Made by a program: the position numbers and the translations under genes | Shown here: positions 44,438 to 54,123 of the stretch, piece after piece | Numbering within the stretch: the first letter of the stretch is position 1 | Layout of the letters: the number at the start of each line of letters is the position of its first letter | Assembly: GCF_026410195.1 (NCBI RefSeq) | Contig: NZ_JAPMLM010000068.1 | Location: forward strand, 129,001 to 193,000 | From: Xanthomarina sp. F2636L | Lineage (GTDB): Bacteria; Bacteroidota; Bacteroidia; Flavobacteriales; Flavobacteriaceae | Direction of reading: 5' to 3' | Length of the DNA stretch: 64,000 bases | The notes under the pieces: model-generated | Databases searched by the model: none | The model's input: only the letters and a program-made list of their open reading frames with translations | What the model was told of the DNA's origin: nothing

Positions 44438-46816
44438 ATGAAAAAAAATTACCTTCAAATTTTACTTCTTTTATCAGTAAGCATCATATTCGCCCAAGAC
44501 ACAAAAAATGCCTTTCAGAAATTAGACATCTCAGATATGGAAACTTCGGTTTTAGTTGCTAATTCCCCAATTGTGGATGTTGTTTCCTATAACACCAAAC
44601 CTATAAATAATTACAACTTTTACCAAGCATACAAAGCTATCGTACAAGGCGATTTAGAAAAAAGATATGCCCCTCTTGAAAACCTAAAAGAACAAAGCAA
44701 GAAAAGTCATTTTACCAATGTTATTCCACTAGCTATAATCCATAGTGACTTCGAGTCCTTTGAAGAGCAAGCACTTCAAAATAACTCTGTTACAAAAGAT
44801 GCTGAAGGCTATTTATTAAGAACTAGTAGCGCATCTATCTTCGAAAAAAGACACCTAACCTTAATGGCACCGCTACGCAGTAGCAACAAAGGTTTACAAA
44901 CAACATTTAATTTATCTGCTTCAAATATTTTTAACACAACAAGTCAACATATTGAAAGTATTGAAATAGATTTTAATGACGGGTTGGACTTTAGACAAAT
45001 TGCATTAAGCCAAAACATAAGAGTAACCTATACTGAAGAAGGAAGAAAAACAATCACCTTTAAATTACATCTTGACAATAATGAAATAGTTACACGTCAA
45101 GCCACTATAGACATTAAATTTTCCAATGAAGATTTATACACGAACAACAATCGTATTATAACAACATTTAACTCTAGCATCACACCTAATCTTTTGCCTT
45201 ATGGCGAAACTGTTTCATACCCTGGAACAGGAGAATATGAAGTTTTTTTAAGCGCCGACAACATTCTTGACAAACCTATTTTTTTAGTAGATGGATTTGA
45301 TCCTGGAGATGGAAGAGATATTACAGGTTTGTATGAATTATTAAATTTTGATGATGGTGGAACCACATCAAATCTAGGAGATTTAGTAAGAGATGAAGGA
45401 TTTGATATTGTTATTTTAAACTTCCCTATTTACACAAGAGCTGCAGATGCTGTTGTTGTTGATGGAGGAGTGGATTTTATTGAGCGAAATGCCATGTTAT
45501 TGGTAGAGTTAATTAATAATATTAATGCTCAAAAAGAAGGTACAGCTGAAAATGTGATTATTGGCCCAAGTATGGGAGGACTTATTTCCAGATATGCCTT
45601 AAATTACATGGAAAACCAAAATATAAACCACGAAACAAGGCTTTGGATTTCATTCGATGCTCCACATCATGGAGCTAATGTGCCAATAGGATTTCAACAT
45701 CAATTTAATTTTCTTGCATTTGGTCTAGATGATTTTTGGGTTCTTGGAGACCAGAATGTGGAAGAGTTACAACCTATTATTGACGGTATGCTAAAATCTT
45801 CTGCTGCTAGACAAATGCTAACAGACCAATTTGAACCGCATATTACAAATAGCGATGGTGTAACCTTTAATAGTTCTCTTTCTTTACCAAGATCACATCC
45901 ATTTAAAGCTATTTTCGATGGAAGAATGAATAACCTAACAAGTACTGGTTTTCCAGAGCTATCGCGAAACGTAACTATTATAAATGGGAGTGGAAACAAC
46001 AACAGGTATCCAGATAACACAGCTGGAGCTAACGATTTAAATCCAGGAAGTAGAATATTAAATGCTAATATTGACATCATGACTGGAGCCGAAATGAAAA
46101 TTGAAACCTTTTTTACTCCAAATGCAGGTACACAAATTCAAACGAGTAAAGTTCATTTAGATTTTGCCTGGTGGTTTCCTTTAGCTAATGATAGGGTTAA
46201 CAATGCAAGCTCTACTGCCTTTACTTATACAAATGGTGTAGACGCTGCTTCAGGAGGTTTATTCGATATTTTGAAACTTACAGAGGACCTAGCAACAGAT
46301 GGTCTAGTAGGTGAGTTTTTAGGGGCTTTAAGTACAAATTATTTTAATTTTATACCAAGCATTAGTTCAATGGCCTTTGAACTAACTGATGGAGAAATTG
46401 ATTGGTTCCATACACCAACTGGTATCAATACCGCCAGAGCCACAACCAACATCACTCCTTTTGATGCTTGGTATATGCCAATAGACAACGAACCACACGT
46501 GACCTTAACCGAAGGAAATGTAGCTTTTGCACTATTTGAAATCTTGCAACAAACATTATCTACAGATTCTAATTCGGTAAATAGCATCAAACTTAAACAA
46601 AACCCTATCTCTAATAGTTTAACACTAATTAGTACAGATAAATACCAAGGTGCGACCATTTCTATAATAGATATTACTGGAAAACAGGTTTACTTCCAGA
46701 AAACAAACATAGAAAGCAGAACAACACTTCCATTAAACTTAGCTTCTGGCATGTACATTTTAAATGTAGACACTAAAACCAATTTGGTTTTAAGAACGAA
46801 GCTTATGGTAAAATAA
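44438..46816 (+). CDS. Secreted T9SS alpha/beta hydrolase (esterase/lipase-like)
   Basis: The 792-residue protein has a signal peptide (LLLLSVSIIFAQ), a beta-rich N-terminal region, then an alpha/beta hydrolase core: PIFLVDGFDPGDGRD, the nucleophile elbow GPSMGGLIS (Ser378) and FDAPHHGANVP. The pattern resembles PGAP1-like lipase/esterase folds. The last ~75 residues are a T9SS sorting domain (LNLASGMYILNVDTKT). It is exported to the surface. The substrate is unknown. Confidence 0.86.
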   Translation: MKKNYLQILLLLSVSIIFAQDTKNAFQKLDISDMETSVLVANSPIVDVVSYNTKPINNYNFYQAYKAIVQGDLEKRYAPLENLKEQSKKSHFTNVIPLAIIHSDFESFEEQALQNNSVTKDAEGYLLRTSSASIFEKRHLTLMAPLRSSNKGLQTTFNLSASNIFNTTSQHIESIEIDFNDGLDFRQIALSQNIRVTYTEEGRKTITFKLHLDNNEIVTRQATIDIKFSNEDLYTNNNRIITTFNSSITPNLLPYGETVSYPGTGEYEVFLSADNILDKPIFLVDGFDPGDGRDITGLYELLNFDDGGTTSNLGDLVRDEGFDIVILNFPIYTRAADAVVVDGGVDFIERNAMLLVELINNINAQKEGTAENVIIGPSMGGLISRYALNYMENQNINHETRLWISFDAPHHGANVPIGFQHQFNFLAFGLDDFWVLGDQNVEELQPIIDGMLKSSAARQMLTDQFEPHITNSDGVTFNSSLSLPRSHPFKAIFDGRMNNLTSTGFPELSRNVTIINGSGNNNRYPDNTAGANDLNPGSRILNANIDIMTGAEMKIETFFTPNAGTQIQTSKVHLDFAWWFPLANDRVNNASSTAFTYTNGVDAASGGLFDILKLTEDLATDGLVGEFLGALSTNYFNFIPSISSMAFELTDGEIDWFHTPTGINTARATTNITPFDAWYMPIDNEPHVTLTEGNVAFALFEILQQTLSTDSNSVNSIKLKQNPISNSLTLISTDKYQGATISIIDITGKQVYFQKTNIESRTTLPLNLASGMYILNVDTKTNLVLRTKLMVK

Positions 46817-46840
46817 TTTTTTTGTAGTGTCTTAAAAAAC

Positions 46841-46873
46841 AAAAAGCCTTTCAGTATTTGAAAGGCTTTTTTT
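46841..46873. terminator. Bidirectional terminator between the hydrolase and rsmG genes
   Basis: The stem AAAAAGCCTTTCA/TGAAAGGCTTTTT has A and T tracts on both sides, between convergent genes. Confidence 0.9.
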
Positions 46874-46899
46874 ATTATTTAAATAATCCAACAATAAGA

Positions 46900-47529
46900 T
46901 TATCCTTTATACTTCAATGGCAGATACACCACCTTTTTTGTTTCAAAAAAGTCTTCTTCAAAGAAATCAGGAATTTCATATATAGTTGCATTTTTATAAT
47001 CTTGAAGTTCTTCGCTTAAATCTCCACCTTTTAAATACATAATTCCATTTTTTAATTCATGATTTTGCTTTTTAGCAATTTTTCCTTTTATCCAATGAAC
47101 AAAAGTTGGCATTGCTGCCACTGCTCTACTTACAATAAAATCGTAAGAGCCTTTCGTTTCTTCAACACGTTTATTGGTGGTTTTTACATTCTCAAGACCT
47201 AAGCCTTCAACAACCTCATCCACCACTTTTAACTTTTTTGCAATACTGTCCACCAAATGGAAAGAGCATTCGGGATATAAAATTGCCAAAGGTATTCCTG
47301 GAAACCCTCCACCTGTTCCTACATCCAAAATTTTAGTTCCAGGTTTAAATTCTATCACCTTTGCAATAGCTAAAGAATGTAATACATGTCTTAAGTATAA
47401 CTCGTCTATATCCTTACGTGACACAACATTAATCTTCAAATTCCAATCTTGATACAAGCCCTCAAGTTTAGAGAATTTATCAATTTGATTTTCAGTAAGA
47501 TTAGGAAAATACTTAAGAATTAGCTCCAT
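46900..47529 (-). CDS. rsmG: 16S rRNA (guanine527-N7)-methyltransferase
   Basis: The 209-residue protein methylates N7 of G527 in 16S rRNA. SAM loop: ILDVGTGGGFPGIPLAI; also HVLHSLAI and SRAVAAM. The start at 47529 (MELILKYFPNL) gives the normal N-terminus; the frame is open to 47625, but the promoter box at 47547-47554 lies inside that extension. The mRNA leader would be short. The gene is divergent from the desaturase. Confidence 0.95.
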   Translation of the reverse strand: MELILKYFPNLTENQIDKFSKLEGLYQDWNLKINVVSRKDIDELYLRHVLHSLAIAKVIEFKPGTKILDVGTGGGFPGIPLAILYPECSFHLVDSIAKKLKVVDEVVEGLGLENVKTTNKRVEETKGSYDFIVSRAVAAMPTFVHWIKGKIAKKQNHELKNGIMYLKGGDLSEELQDYKNATIYEIPDFFEEDFFETKKVVYLPLKYKG

Positions 47530-47542
47530 GGATTTTTTATTT

Positions 47543-47570
47543 TGCACAAAAATAGATAAATTATTGTGCA
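47543..47570. promoter_or_regulatory. rsmG promoter (TATTTTTG) within a TGCACAA inverted repeat
   Basis: The minus-strand -7 box (47547-47554) overlaps the left half of a 7-base inverted repeat TGCACAA (47543-47549) / TTGTGCA (47564-47570). The repeat could be an operator, or chance. Confidence 0.4.
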
Positions 47571-47610
47571 TTTTTATGAAAACTTTATTAAGATGCACGT
47601 CATTATTATT

Positions 47611-47618
47611 TATCTTTG
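47611..47618 (+). promoter_or_regulatory. -7 promoter box of the desaturase (TATCTTTG)
   Basis: This is an exact TAnnTTTG match 56 bases before the ATG. Confidence 0.6.
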
Positions 47619-47673
47619 ACGTCATATTTGATACTTATATCTATAAGATTATTAGTTAGTAAAACACAACAGC

Positions 47674-48768
47674 ATGACAAAACAAACCTTATCATTCTCG
47701 AGAACAGACTCTGCTAAGTTTTTTAGAACACTTAACAAACGTGTTAACGATTACTTTAAAGAGAATAACATAAAAAAAACAGGAAACTGGAAATTATATA
47801 TTAAAGCCATAATAATGTTCACCTTATTACTTGGCCCTTTAGTGCTTTTATTAACCGTGGATCTTCCTACTTGGTTACAGATTATTTCTATGATGGTTAT
47901 TGGCATTGGAATGGCTGGAGTTGGTATGAACGTAATGCACGATGCCAACCATGGTTCTTTTTCAAGTAAAAAATGGGTAAACAAATTAATGGGAAGCAGC
48001 ATCCATATTTTAGCTGGTAACGATTATAACTGGAAAGTACAACACAACGTATTACACCACACCTACACAAATATTCAAGGACATGACGAAGACATTGATG
48101 CCGGAAGAATTATTCGTTTTTCGAAACATTCTAAATGGTTGAAAATTCATCAATACCAAAAATATTATGCCTTTTTATTATATGGTTTATTAACGGTTAA
48201 TTGGGCTATTACAACCGATTTTAAACAAACCTACGTGTATTTAAAAAGAAAATTATCTTATGGCGATTTCCCTAAACCTGCAACACAATGGACCAAGTTA
48301 ATTATTGGTAAAATTGTATATTATTCTATTTGGGTAGTTTTACCTTTAGCTCTAGGTTACGCTTGGTGGCAAGTTTTAATAGGCTTTTTAATCATGCATT
48401 ATACAGCTGGAATTATCTTAAGCGTTATTTTCCAATTAGCGCACGTAATGCCTAATACCGATATGCCAATGCCAGATGAAGACGGGAACATGAAAAACAC
48501 TTGGGCCATCCACCAGTTATTTACTACGTCCAATTTTTCACCTAAAAGTTGGTTGGTAGAATTTTACACAGGAGGTTTAAACAGACAAGTAGAGCATCAT
48601 TTATTTGCTCATATTAGTCATGTTCACTATAAAAACATAGCAAATATTGTTAGAGAGACTGCTCAGGAATTTAGCTTACCATACAACGAATACAATTCTA
48701 TTTGGACTGCGATTTCAGAACATTATCAGCAATTAAAAGTTTTAGGTCAGAAGCCTAGTATGGCTTAA
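47674..48768 (+). CDS. Membrane fatty acid desaturase (acyl-CoA/lipid type)
   Basis: The 364-residue integral membrane di-iron enzyme has all three His boxes: HDANHG, HNVLHHTYTN and QVEHHLFAH. Hydrophobic pairs lie around residues 47-85 and 215-250. It introduces a double bond into membrane acyl chains, which suits a cold or marine lifestyle. Regiospecificity cannot be told. The aminotransferase follows after 33 bases. Confidence 0.93.
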   Translation: MTKQTLSFSRTDSAKFFRTLNKRVNDYFKENNIKKTGNWKLYIKAIIMFTLLLGPLVLLLTVDLPTWLQIISMMVIGIGMAGVGMNVMHDANHGSFSSKKWVNKLMGSSIHILAGNDYNWKVQHNVLHHTYTNIQGHDEDIDAGRIIRFSKHSKWLKIHQYQKYYAFLLYGLLTVNWAITTDFKQTYVYLKRKLSYGDFPKPATQWTKLIIGKIVYYSIWVVLPLALGYAWWQVLIGFLIMHYTAGIILSVIFQLAHVMPNTDMPMPDEDGNMKNTWAIHQLFTTSNFSPKSWLVEFYTGGLNRQVEHHLFAHISHVHYKNIANIVRETAQEFSLPYNEYNSIWTAISEHYQQLKVLGQKPSMA

Positions 48769-48801
48769 TTTCATTTATCATTTTAAAAATAGCTTACCAC
48801 A

Positions 48802-49989
48802 ATGAACCTACTTTCGGAAAGAGTTCTAAACATGTCCACGTCTGCTACTTTAGCAATGGCTGCAAAGACTAGAGAACTTAAAGCACAAGGAAAAGATATT
48901 ATTGGTTTAAGTCTTGGCGAACCAGATTTCAATACGCCAGATTATATTAAAGATGCTGCCATCCAAGCCATCAACGAGAACTATAATTCGTATTCTCCTG
49001 TAGATGGTTATGTAGAACTTAAAGAAGCCATCATAAACAAGTTTAAACGAGATAATAATTTAACATATACCTTACCTCAAATAGTTGTTTCTACTGGAGC
49101 CAAACAAGCTTTAGCTAATGTAGCTTCTGTACTTATTAACAAAGGTGACGAGGTTATTTTGCCTTGTCCGTATTGGGTAAGTTATGCAGATATCGTTGAA
49201 TTATTTGAAGGCGTTCCTGTAGAAGTAAAAACGTCTATCGACAACGACTTTAAAATGACACCGGAACAATTGGAAGCTGCTATTACACCAAAAACTAAAA
49301 TGATTTGGTACAGTTCTCCTTGTAATCCAAGTGGATCTTTATATAGTACTGAAGAATTACGTGCCTTGGCAGATGTGCTTCAAAAGCACCCAAATATTTA
49401 CGTGGTTTCGGATGAAATTTACGAACACATAAACTTTACAGAAAATGGTCATGCAAGTATGGCTCAGTTTGAAGATATGTTCGATAGAACAGTTACCGTA
49501 AATGGGGTATCAAAAGCTTTTGCTATGACAGGTTGGAGAATTGGTTATATTGGAGCTCCTGAAGCTATTGCTCGTGCTTGCAACAAAATGCAAGGTCAAA
49601 TTACAAGTGGTGCCAATTGTATTGCTCAACGTGCAACTATTACAGCTTTAAACGAGTCTCCTACACGTGTAAAATTCATGATAGATGAATTTAAAATCCG
49701 AAGAGATTTGGTCTTGAATTTACTATCTGACATTGATGGCTTTCAAACCAACACCCCAGAAGGTGCTTTTTATGTATTCCCTAATGTTTCTTATTACTTT
49801 GGGAAAACCTTAAATGGAAAAAAGATCAATAACGCGACAGATTTTTCATTATATCTTTTAGAAAAAGCGCTTGTAGCCACAGTTACAGGTGAAGCTTTTG
49901 GAAATCCAGATTGCATTCGTATTAGTTATGCAGCAAGTCAAGAGCAGATTATTGAAGCAATAAAACGTATTAAAGAAGCTGTTAGTTAA
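48802..49989 (+). CDS. aspC: PLP-dependent aminotransferase (aspartate aminotransferase, class I)
   Basis: The 395-residue fold-type I enzyme has the PLP lysine in NGVSKAFAMTGWRIGY, PCNPSG with the aspartate-binding segment, and ISYAASQEQ with the substrate Arg in IRIS. It transfers the amino group between aspartate (or glutamate/aromatics) and 2-oxoglutarate. Substrate class is by family; aspartate is the best guess. A 33-base gap suggests co-transcription with the desaturase. Confidence 0.9.
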   Translation: MNLLSERVLNMSTSATLAMAAKTRELKAQGKDIIGLSLGEPDFNTPDYIKDAAIQAINENYNSYSPVDGYVELKEAIINKFKRDNNLTYTLPQIVVSTGAKQALANVASVLINKGDEVILPCPYWVSYADIVELFEGVPVEVKTSIDNDFKMTPEQLEAAITPKTKMIWYSSPCNPSGSLYSTEELRALADVLQKHPNIYVVSDEIYEHINFTENGHASMAQFEDMFDRTVTVNGVSKAFAMTGWRIGYIGAPEAIARACNKMQGQITSGANCIAQRATITALNESPTRVKFMIDEFKIRRDLVLNLLSDIDGFQTNTPEGAFYVFPNVSYYFGKTLNGKKINNATDFSLYLLEKALVATVTGEAFGNPDCIRISYAASQEQIIEAIKRIKEAVS

Positions 49990-50020
49990 AAAATTTCAGC
50001 TTTAAAGATTATAATTTATT

Positions 50021-50056
50021 AAACCCTTGAGATGTAAAAAATCTCAAGGGCTTTTT
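50021..50056 (+). terminator. Terminator after the aminotransferase gene
   Basis: The stem CCCTTGAGAT/ATCTCAAGGG is followed by CTTTTT. Confidence 0.88.
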
Positions 50057-50375
50057 ATTAAAAAGAAATAAGCAATAACATTATCAAGCTTCATTGTATT
50101 CCTTAAACCAAATATGTTCGTTGTAAAAAACCAATTAACCAGACTTAAAACTAGCTGTTATTTTTATATGGAGCCATTGGTAAATCTTTAATCTATGATA
50201 AATAATATATTATCTCATAACTCATCACAAAATCATCACGTATCTTATGAAGTTAATTCTATAAAAGGTAATACCGCAATGGAGTTTGGTAAAGTTTTTT
50301 TTGAGGTGGAATTGTTTATTTGTATATATTCAAAAATCCAAACAATTGCTAATTATAGAGTATAAATGGGTGATT
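50057..50375. other. Gene-poor, AT-rich stretch before the AraC remnant
   Basis: No supported gene. A 56-codon frame (50195-50365, +) is present but has no homologue I know and no promoter box. Confidence 0.5.
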
Positions 50376-50604
50376 TAATGAAGAAATAGTTTGCTGTATT
50401 TTTTTTTGAGAATATGATTTCTTGACACATCTATATTGCCAGTTTTGGTTTTATATTCAACAAGCGAAATACCATAATATTTACTGAATGTTTTTATTAA
50501 AACAGGAAGGACTACTAAAACCTAATTGATAGGGGATTTCTAAAATGACATGGTATCATCGGTTTTCTTAATGAGTTTGTTTACTTTATATAAACGTAGT
50601 TCAT
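50376..50604 (-). pseudogene. Frameshifted remnant of an AraC-family regulator (C-terminal HTH)
   Basis: Reading the minus strand in three frame pieces gives YELRLYKVNKLIKKTDDTM, then EIPYQLGFSSPSCFNK, then TFSKYYGISLVEYK. This is the full double-HTH signature of AraC proteins, but split by two frameshifts and stops. The N-terminal ligand domain is missing. It cannot make a working regulator. Confidence 0.85.
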
Positions 50605-50612
50605 AAATAATT

Positions 50613-50867
50613 TTATAGTAAAACTACTAAAGTAGCACTCGCAAATATTGAGATTTTTAAAACCATAGTTGCAGCATGACTTAACTTACAAAGCTTTGGA
50701 GATGTATAGCTTAATCTTGCACCAAACACTGATTTTTTACAAGCTTTCTGAAAGCTATGATTTACAACACGTTTATAATTAGAATTCAATAAGCCCTGAG
50801 ATGTCAAATATTTCTTTTTTGTTTGCTTAATTTCAGATTCTAAATCTTGGTTAAGTTTAGTTTTCAT
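50613..50867 (-). CDS. Small hypothetical protein with C-terminal hydrophobic segment
   Basis: The 84-residue frame has a charged, Lys-rich N-terminus (LNQDLESEIKQTKKK) and a hydrophobic end (MVLKISIFASATLVVLL) that could be one membrane helix. A TAnnTTTG box at 50910-50917 lies 43 bases upstream. No homologue recognised. It adjoins the AraC remnant, so it may be a decayed fragment itself. Confidence 0.4.
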   Translation of the reverse strand: MKTKLNQDLESEIKQTKKKYLTSQGLLNSNYKRVVNHSFQKACKKSVFGARLSYTSPKLCKLSHAATMVLKISIFASATLVVLL

Positions 50868-50909
50868 AATAAATAATTCGTTTTAAAGATTAAGATTTTT
50901 TTTAAAATA

Positions 50910-50917
50910 CAAAAATA
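50910..50917 (-). promoter_or_regulatory. Possible -7 box for the 84-residue ORF (TATTTTTG)
   Basis: This is an exact TAnnTTTG match on the minus strand, with a TTTG about 24 bases upstream. Confidence 0.4.
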
Positions 50918-51034
50918 TCAGACAAATCCTAAATTAACCTCCAAAATATTGTAAATTTTAACAAAAAAACAGCTAATAATTGAAAAAAATTAGAAATGAA
51001 GTGATTAAAAGGCAAATCAAGTAATATTTAAAAC

Positions 51035-52528
51035 TCACCTATTTCGCCAAAAGAAAGGCGTTAATAAAATAAGAACTGTAAATAATTCTAAACGTCCAAT
51101 TAGCATTAAAAACGAAGCCCACCACTTTCCAAAAGCAGGTAGAGCTGCATAGTTATTTACTGGACCAAAATTACCAAGTGCTGGACCAACGTTCCCCAAG
51201 CTAGAAGCCGATAACCCGATAGCAGACATGAAATCTATATCCATCATAGAAAACACTAATGCTCCTACTATAAAAGACAACATATAAAGAATAAAAAAGG
51301 CAAGAATATTAAAAACGATAACCCCTGTAACTGCTTTTCCATTGTATCGAACAGGTAAAATAGCATTTGGATGTAAGGCTCTTTTAAACTCTAAGAACCC
51401 ATTTTTAATAAGTATTAAATGCCTCACTACTTTAACACCCCCTGAGGTACTTCCAGCCGAACCCCCAAGAAACATCAATCCAAAAAAGAAAACCATTAAA
51501 AATGATGTCCATAAAGTATAATCTGCCGTTATAAAACCTGTGGTTGTAATCACGGAAATCACCTGAAATAAGGCATGTCTAAATGAACTTTCTGCTTTTC
51601 CCCAAACCATGGGATGGTCTATTGTGGAGACTGCAAAATCTGCTTTAAAATAAATAATTAAAGCTGCTATTACAGTAAAAATAACAATAAATTTAAAGTA
51701 GAGTTTTAGCTCTTCGTCTTTAATAATTTTTTGAACTTTACCCTTAAAAGCAAAATAGCTCAATACGAAATTTGTACCTGCAAAGAACATAAAAATAATA
51801 ATAATATATTGGATTATGGGCTGGCCATTCCAATATGCTACACTAGCGTTTTTAGTTGAAAACCCACCAGTGGACAAGGTACACATGGAATGATTTATAG
51901 CATCGAAAAAAGACATGCCAGCCACTTTTAATAAAATGGTTTCTGCAACAGTATACCCAAAATAGATTAACCATAAGCGTTTTGCTGTATCTGTAATTCG
52001 TGGATGGAGTTTATCTCCACTTGGACCAGGAGCTTCGGCAGCAAACAATTGCATCCCTCCAATTCCTAATAAAGGTAAAATAGCAACGGCTAATACAATA
52101 ATTCCCATTCCACCAATCCAATGGGTTAAGCTACGCCAAAATAAAACTCCTTTTGGGATAATTTCAATATCGTTTAAAATTGTGGCGCCTGTAGTCGTAT
52201 AACCAGACATGGTTTCAAAAAAAGCACTAGTAAAACTTGTAATACTTCCAGTAAGCACATAAGGGATTGTTCCAGAAAGAGCCATAACAAGCCAACCAAA
52301 AGCCACAACAATATATCCTTCGCGTTTATTCATTTCTTTAGTGTGATTCTTGGTTAAAAACATCAACAAAAGTCCTATTAGAATGGTTAATCCACCAGAT
52401 AATAACAAACTTGGTGTTACACCATCCTTATAAATAAAACTTACTAAAGCAGATAGCAACATAAAACCTCCATTAAATAATAAAAGAAGCCCTAAAAAAT
52501 GAAAAATTATTTTATAGTTAAGTTTCAC
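51035..52528 (-). CDS. trkH: Trk potassium uptake system, membrane subunit TrkH
   Basis: The 497-residue K+ transporter has four selectivity-filter loops (TTGATIL, STGGFST, TTGFITA, SLGNVGP) between about ten helices. It imports potassium with TrkA, whose gene ends 10 bases before its start. The length is canonical. Confidence 0.95.
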   Translation of the reverse strand: MKLNYKIIFHFLGLLLLFNGGFMLLSALVSFIYKDGVTPSLLLSGGLTILIGLLLMFLTKNHTKEMNKREGYIVVAFGWLVMALSGTIPYVLTGSITSFTSAFFETMSGYTTTGATILNDIEIIPKGVLFWRSLTHWIGGMGIIVLAVAILPLLGIGGMQLFAAEAPGPSGDKLHPRITDTAKRLWLIYFGYTVAETILLKVAGMSFFDAINHSMCTLSTGGFSTKNASVAYWNGQPIIQYIIIIFMFFAGTNFVLSYFAFKGKVQKIIKDEELKLYFKFIVIFTVIAALIIYFKADFAVSTIDHPMVWGKAESSFRHALFQVISVITTTGFITADYTLWTSFLMVFFFGLMFLGGSAGSTSGGVKVVRHLILIKNGFLEFKRALHPNAILPVRYNGKAVTGVIVFNILAFFILYMLSFIVGALVFSMMDIDFMSAIGLSASSLGNVGPALGNFGPVNNYAALPAFGKWWASFLMLIGRLELFTVLILLTPFFWRNR

Positions 52529-52538
52529 AGATAGTTAG

Positions 52539-53888
52539 TTACAAGAATAATTTTTCTACTTGTTTAATAGATCTTGGCAAACAACAAACTACAACTTTAT
52601 CGTTTACTCCAATTCTGAAATCGCCTAAGGCCGTATATCCTCGACCATTTCTAATAACTCCGCCAATAATAGCCGCTCTAGGAAAATCGACATCTTTAAT
52701 TAAACGGTTGCAAATTTTAGAGGTTGGTTTCACATTAAACTCCAACAATTCAGCATTCATATTATTAAGCTTGGTCATTGCAATTACTTCTCCTTTTCTA
52801 ATATATCTAAAAATGGTATTGGCTGCCAAGAGTTTTTTATTGATTAAGGTATCAATACCTATGGAATGTGAAAGCTCAAAATAATCCATATTTTCTACCA
52901 AAGCTATCGTTTTTTTAACACCTTTGGATTTTGCCACTAAACATGACATGATATTCGTTTCAGAATTTCCAGTAACTGCAATAAAAGCATCCATGGACAT
53001 TAAGCCTTCTTCTTCTAAAAGATCCACATTTCTACCATCTCCATTAATAACAAGAACATCTGCTAGTTCATCAGCTAAATCGAAAGCATGATCTCTATCT
53101 TTTTCTACAAGTTTAATATTTGGATATTGTTTACACAAGTCTCTGGCTGTTTTATATCCAATTTTACTTCCACCAAGAATCATAATATTCCTGATTTCAG
53201 TGTTGATTTTTCCGGTAAGTTCACAAAGCTCTTGCGCTCCTCCTTCCGAAGTTATAAAAACCACATTATCCCCTTCTTTAAATTGCGTGTCTCCCCTAGG
53301 AATAATAGTGTATTGCGTTCCGAAACGCTGAATTGCTATTGGAACAAAACGAATTTTAGAATATATTTCTGCTGCTTCTTTAACTGTTTTTCCAATAAAA
53401 ACTGCTGTTCTCGATAAGCTTAAAGCTACCATAGTTAAAGCACCTTCATCAAATTCATAACTATCGTTAAAAGCAGATTGGCTAAGTAATAAATCTATTT
53501 CGGAAGCTGCTAAAGATTCTGGAGAAATAAGTTCATCTATGCCTAAATTTTTAAAACCAATTTCATCTTTATGAACAATAAACTCAGTATTAGAAATCCT
53601 AGCAATGGTTCTATTGGCTCCAAGTTGCTTAGCTAAAACACAAACTGTAATATTTGTTGTTTCAGATGAAGTGACTGCAATTAGCAAATCGCTTTCTGCA
53701 ATTCTAGCTTCTTTTAAGATTGCTATAGAAGTTGAATCTCCTTTAATAACTTTAATATCCAAATGATTATCTGCATAAGACAGACTTTCTTTATTGGTAT
53801 CTATTAGGGTGATTTCTTGGGATTCGTAAGACAATAATTTTGCTAAATGAAATCCAACTTCACCAGCTCCAGCAATAATTATTTTCAT
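52539..53888 (-). CDS. trkA: Trk potassium uptake system, NAD-binding subunit TrkA
   Basis: The 449-residue cytoplasmic regulator has two RCK modules: N-terminal GAGEVGFHLAKLL with the NAD-binding Gly-rich loop, second copy ILGGSKIGYKTARDL, each followed by a TrkA_C domain (e.g. ALTMVALSLSRTAVFIG). It gates TrkH in response to nucleotide. It is in an operon with trkH. Confidence 0.95.
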   Translation of the reverse strand: MKIIIAGAGEVGFHLAKLLSYESQEITLIDTNKESLSYADNHLDIKVIKGDSTSIAILKEARIAESDLLIAVTSSETTNITVCVLAKQLGANRTIARISNTEFIVHKDEIGFKNLGIDELISPESLAASEIDLLLSQSAFNDSYEFDEGALTMVALSLSRTAVFIGKTVKEAAEIYSKIRFVPIAIQRFGTQYTIIPRGDTQFKEGDNVVFITSEGGAQELCELTGKINTEIRNIMILGGSKIGYKTARDLCKQYPNIKLVEKDRDHAFDLADELADVLVINGDGRNVDLLEEEGLMSMDAFIAVTGNSETNIMSCLVAKSKGVKKTIALVENMDYFELSHSIGIDTLINKKLLAANTIFRYIRKGEVIAMTKLNNMNAELLEFNVKPTSKICNRLIKDVDFPRAAIIGGVIRNGRGYTALGDFRIGVNDKVVVCCLPRSIKQVEKLFL

Positions 53889-54100
53889 GTGTTAATTTGT
53901 AATAAAGTAGGACAAATATACTGCAAATTAGATTTACTAAAAGACAATTACACATTTAATTATTTGATTTGAAGCTGCTAAAAGCGTAAAAAAAAGTTTC
54001 TATTTCAGTTGACTTACCATATTTTAGAAAATATAACAGACATAAGCTTCTAATATGTATTTTGAGTTTAATTGAACAATTCTAATTGAAAATAAATATG

Positions 54101-54108
54101 TAGGTTTG
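54101..54108 (+). promoter_or_regulatory. -7 promoter box of menG (TAGGTTTG), supports TTG start
   Basis: This is an exact TAnnTTTG match overlapping an in-frame TTG at 54106, so translation must start downstream, at 54124. Confidence 0.6.
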
Positions 54109-54123
54109 TGGAAAAATTTCACA

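Noticed and set aside
45700-46080. 126-residue minus-strand frame inside the T9SS hydrolase gene
   Set aside because: Antisense to a complete T9SS protein; low-complexity composition typical of shadow frames.
47530-47625. N-terminal extension of RsmG
   Set aside because: It contains the promoter box and does not look like the family N-terminus.
50195-50365. 56-residue frame before the AraC remnant
   Set aside because: No promoter box, no recognisable protein, and it lies in a decaying region; kept only as a note.
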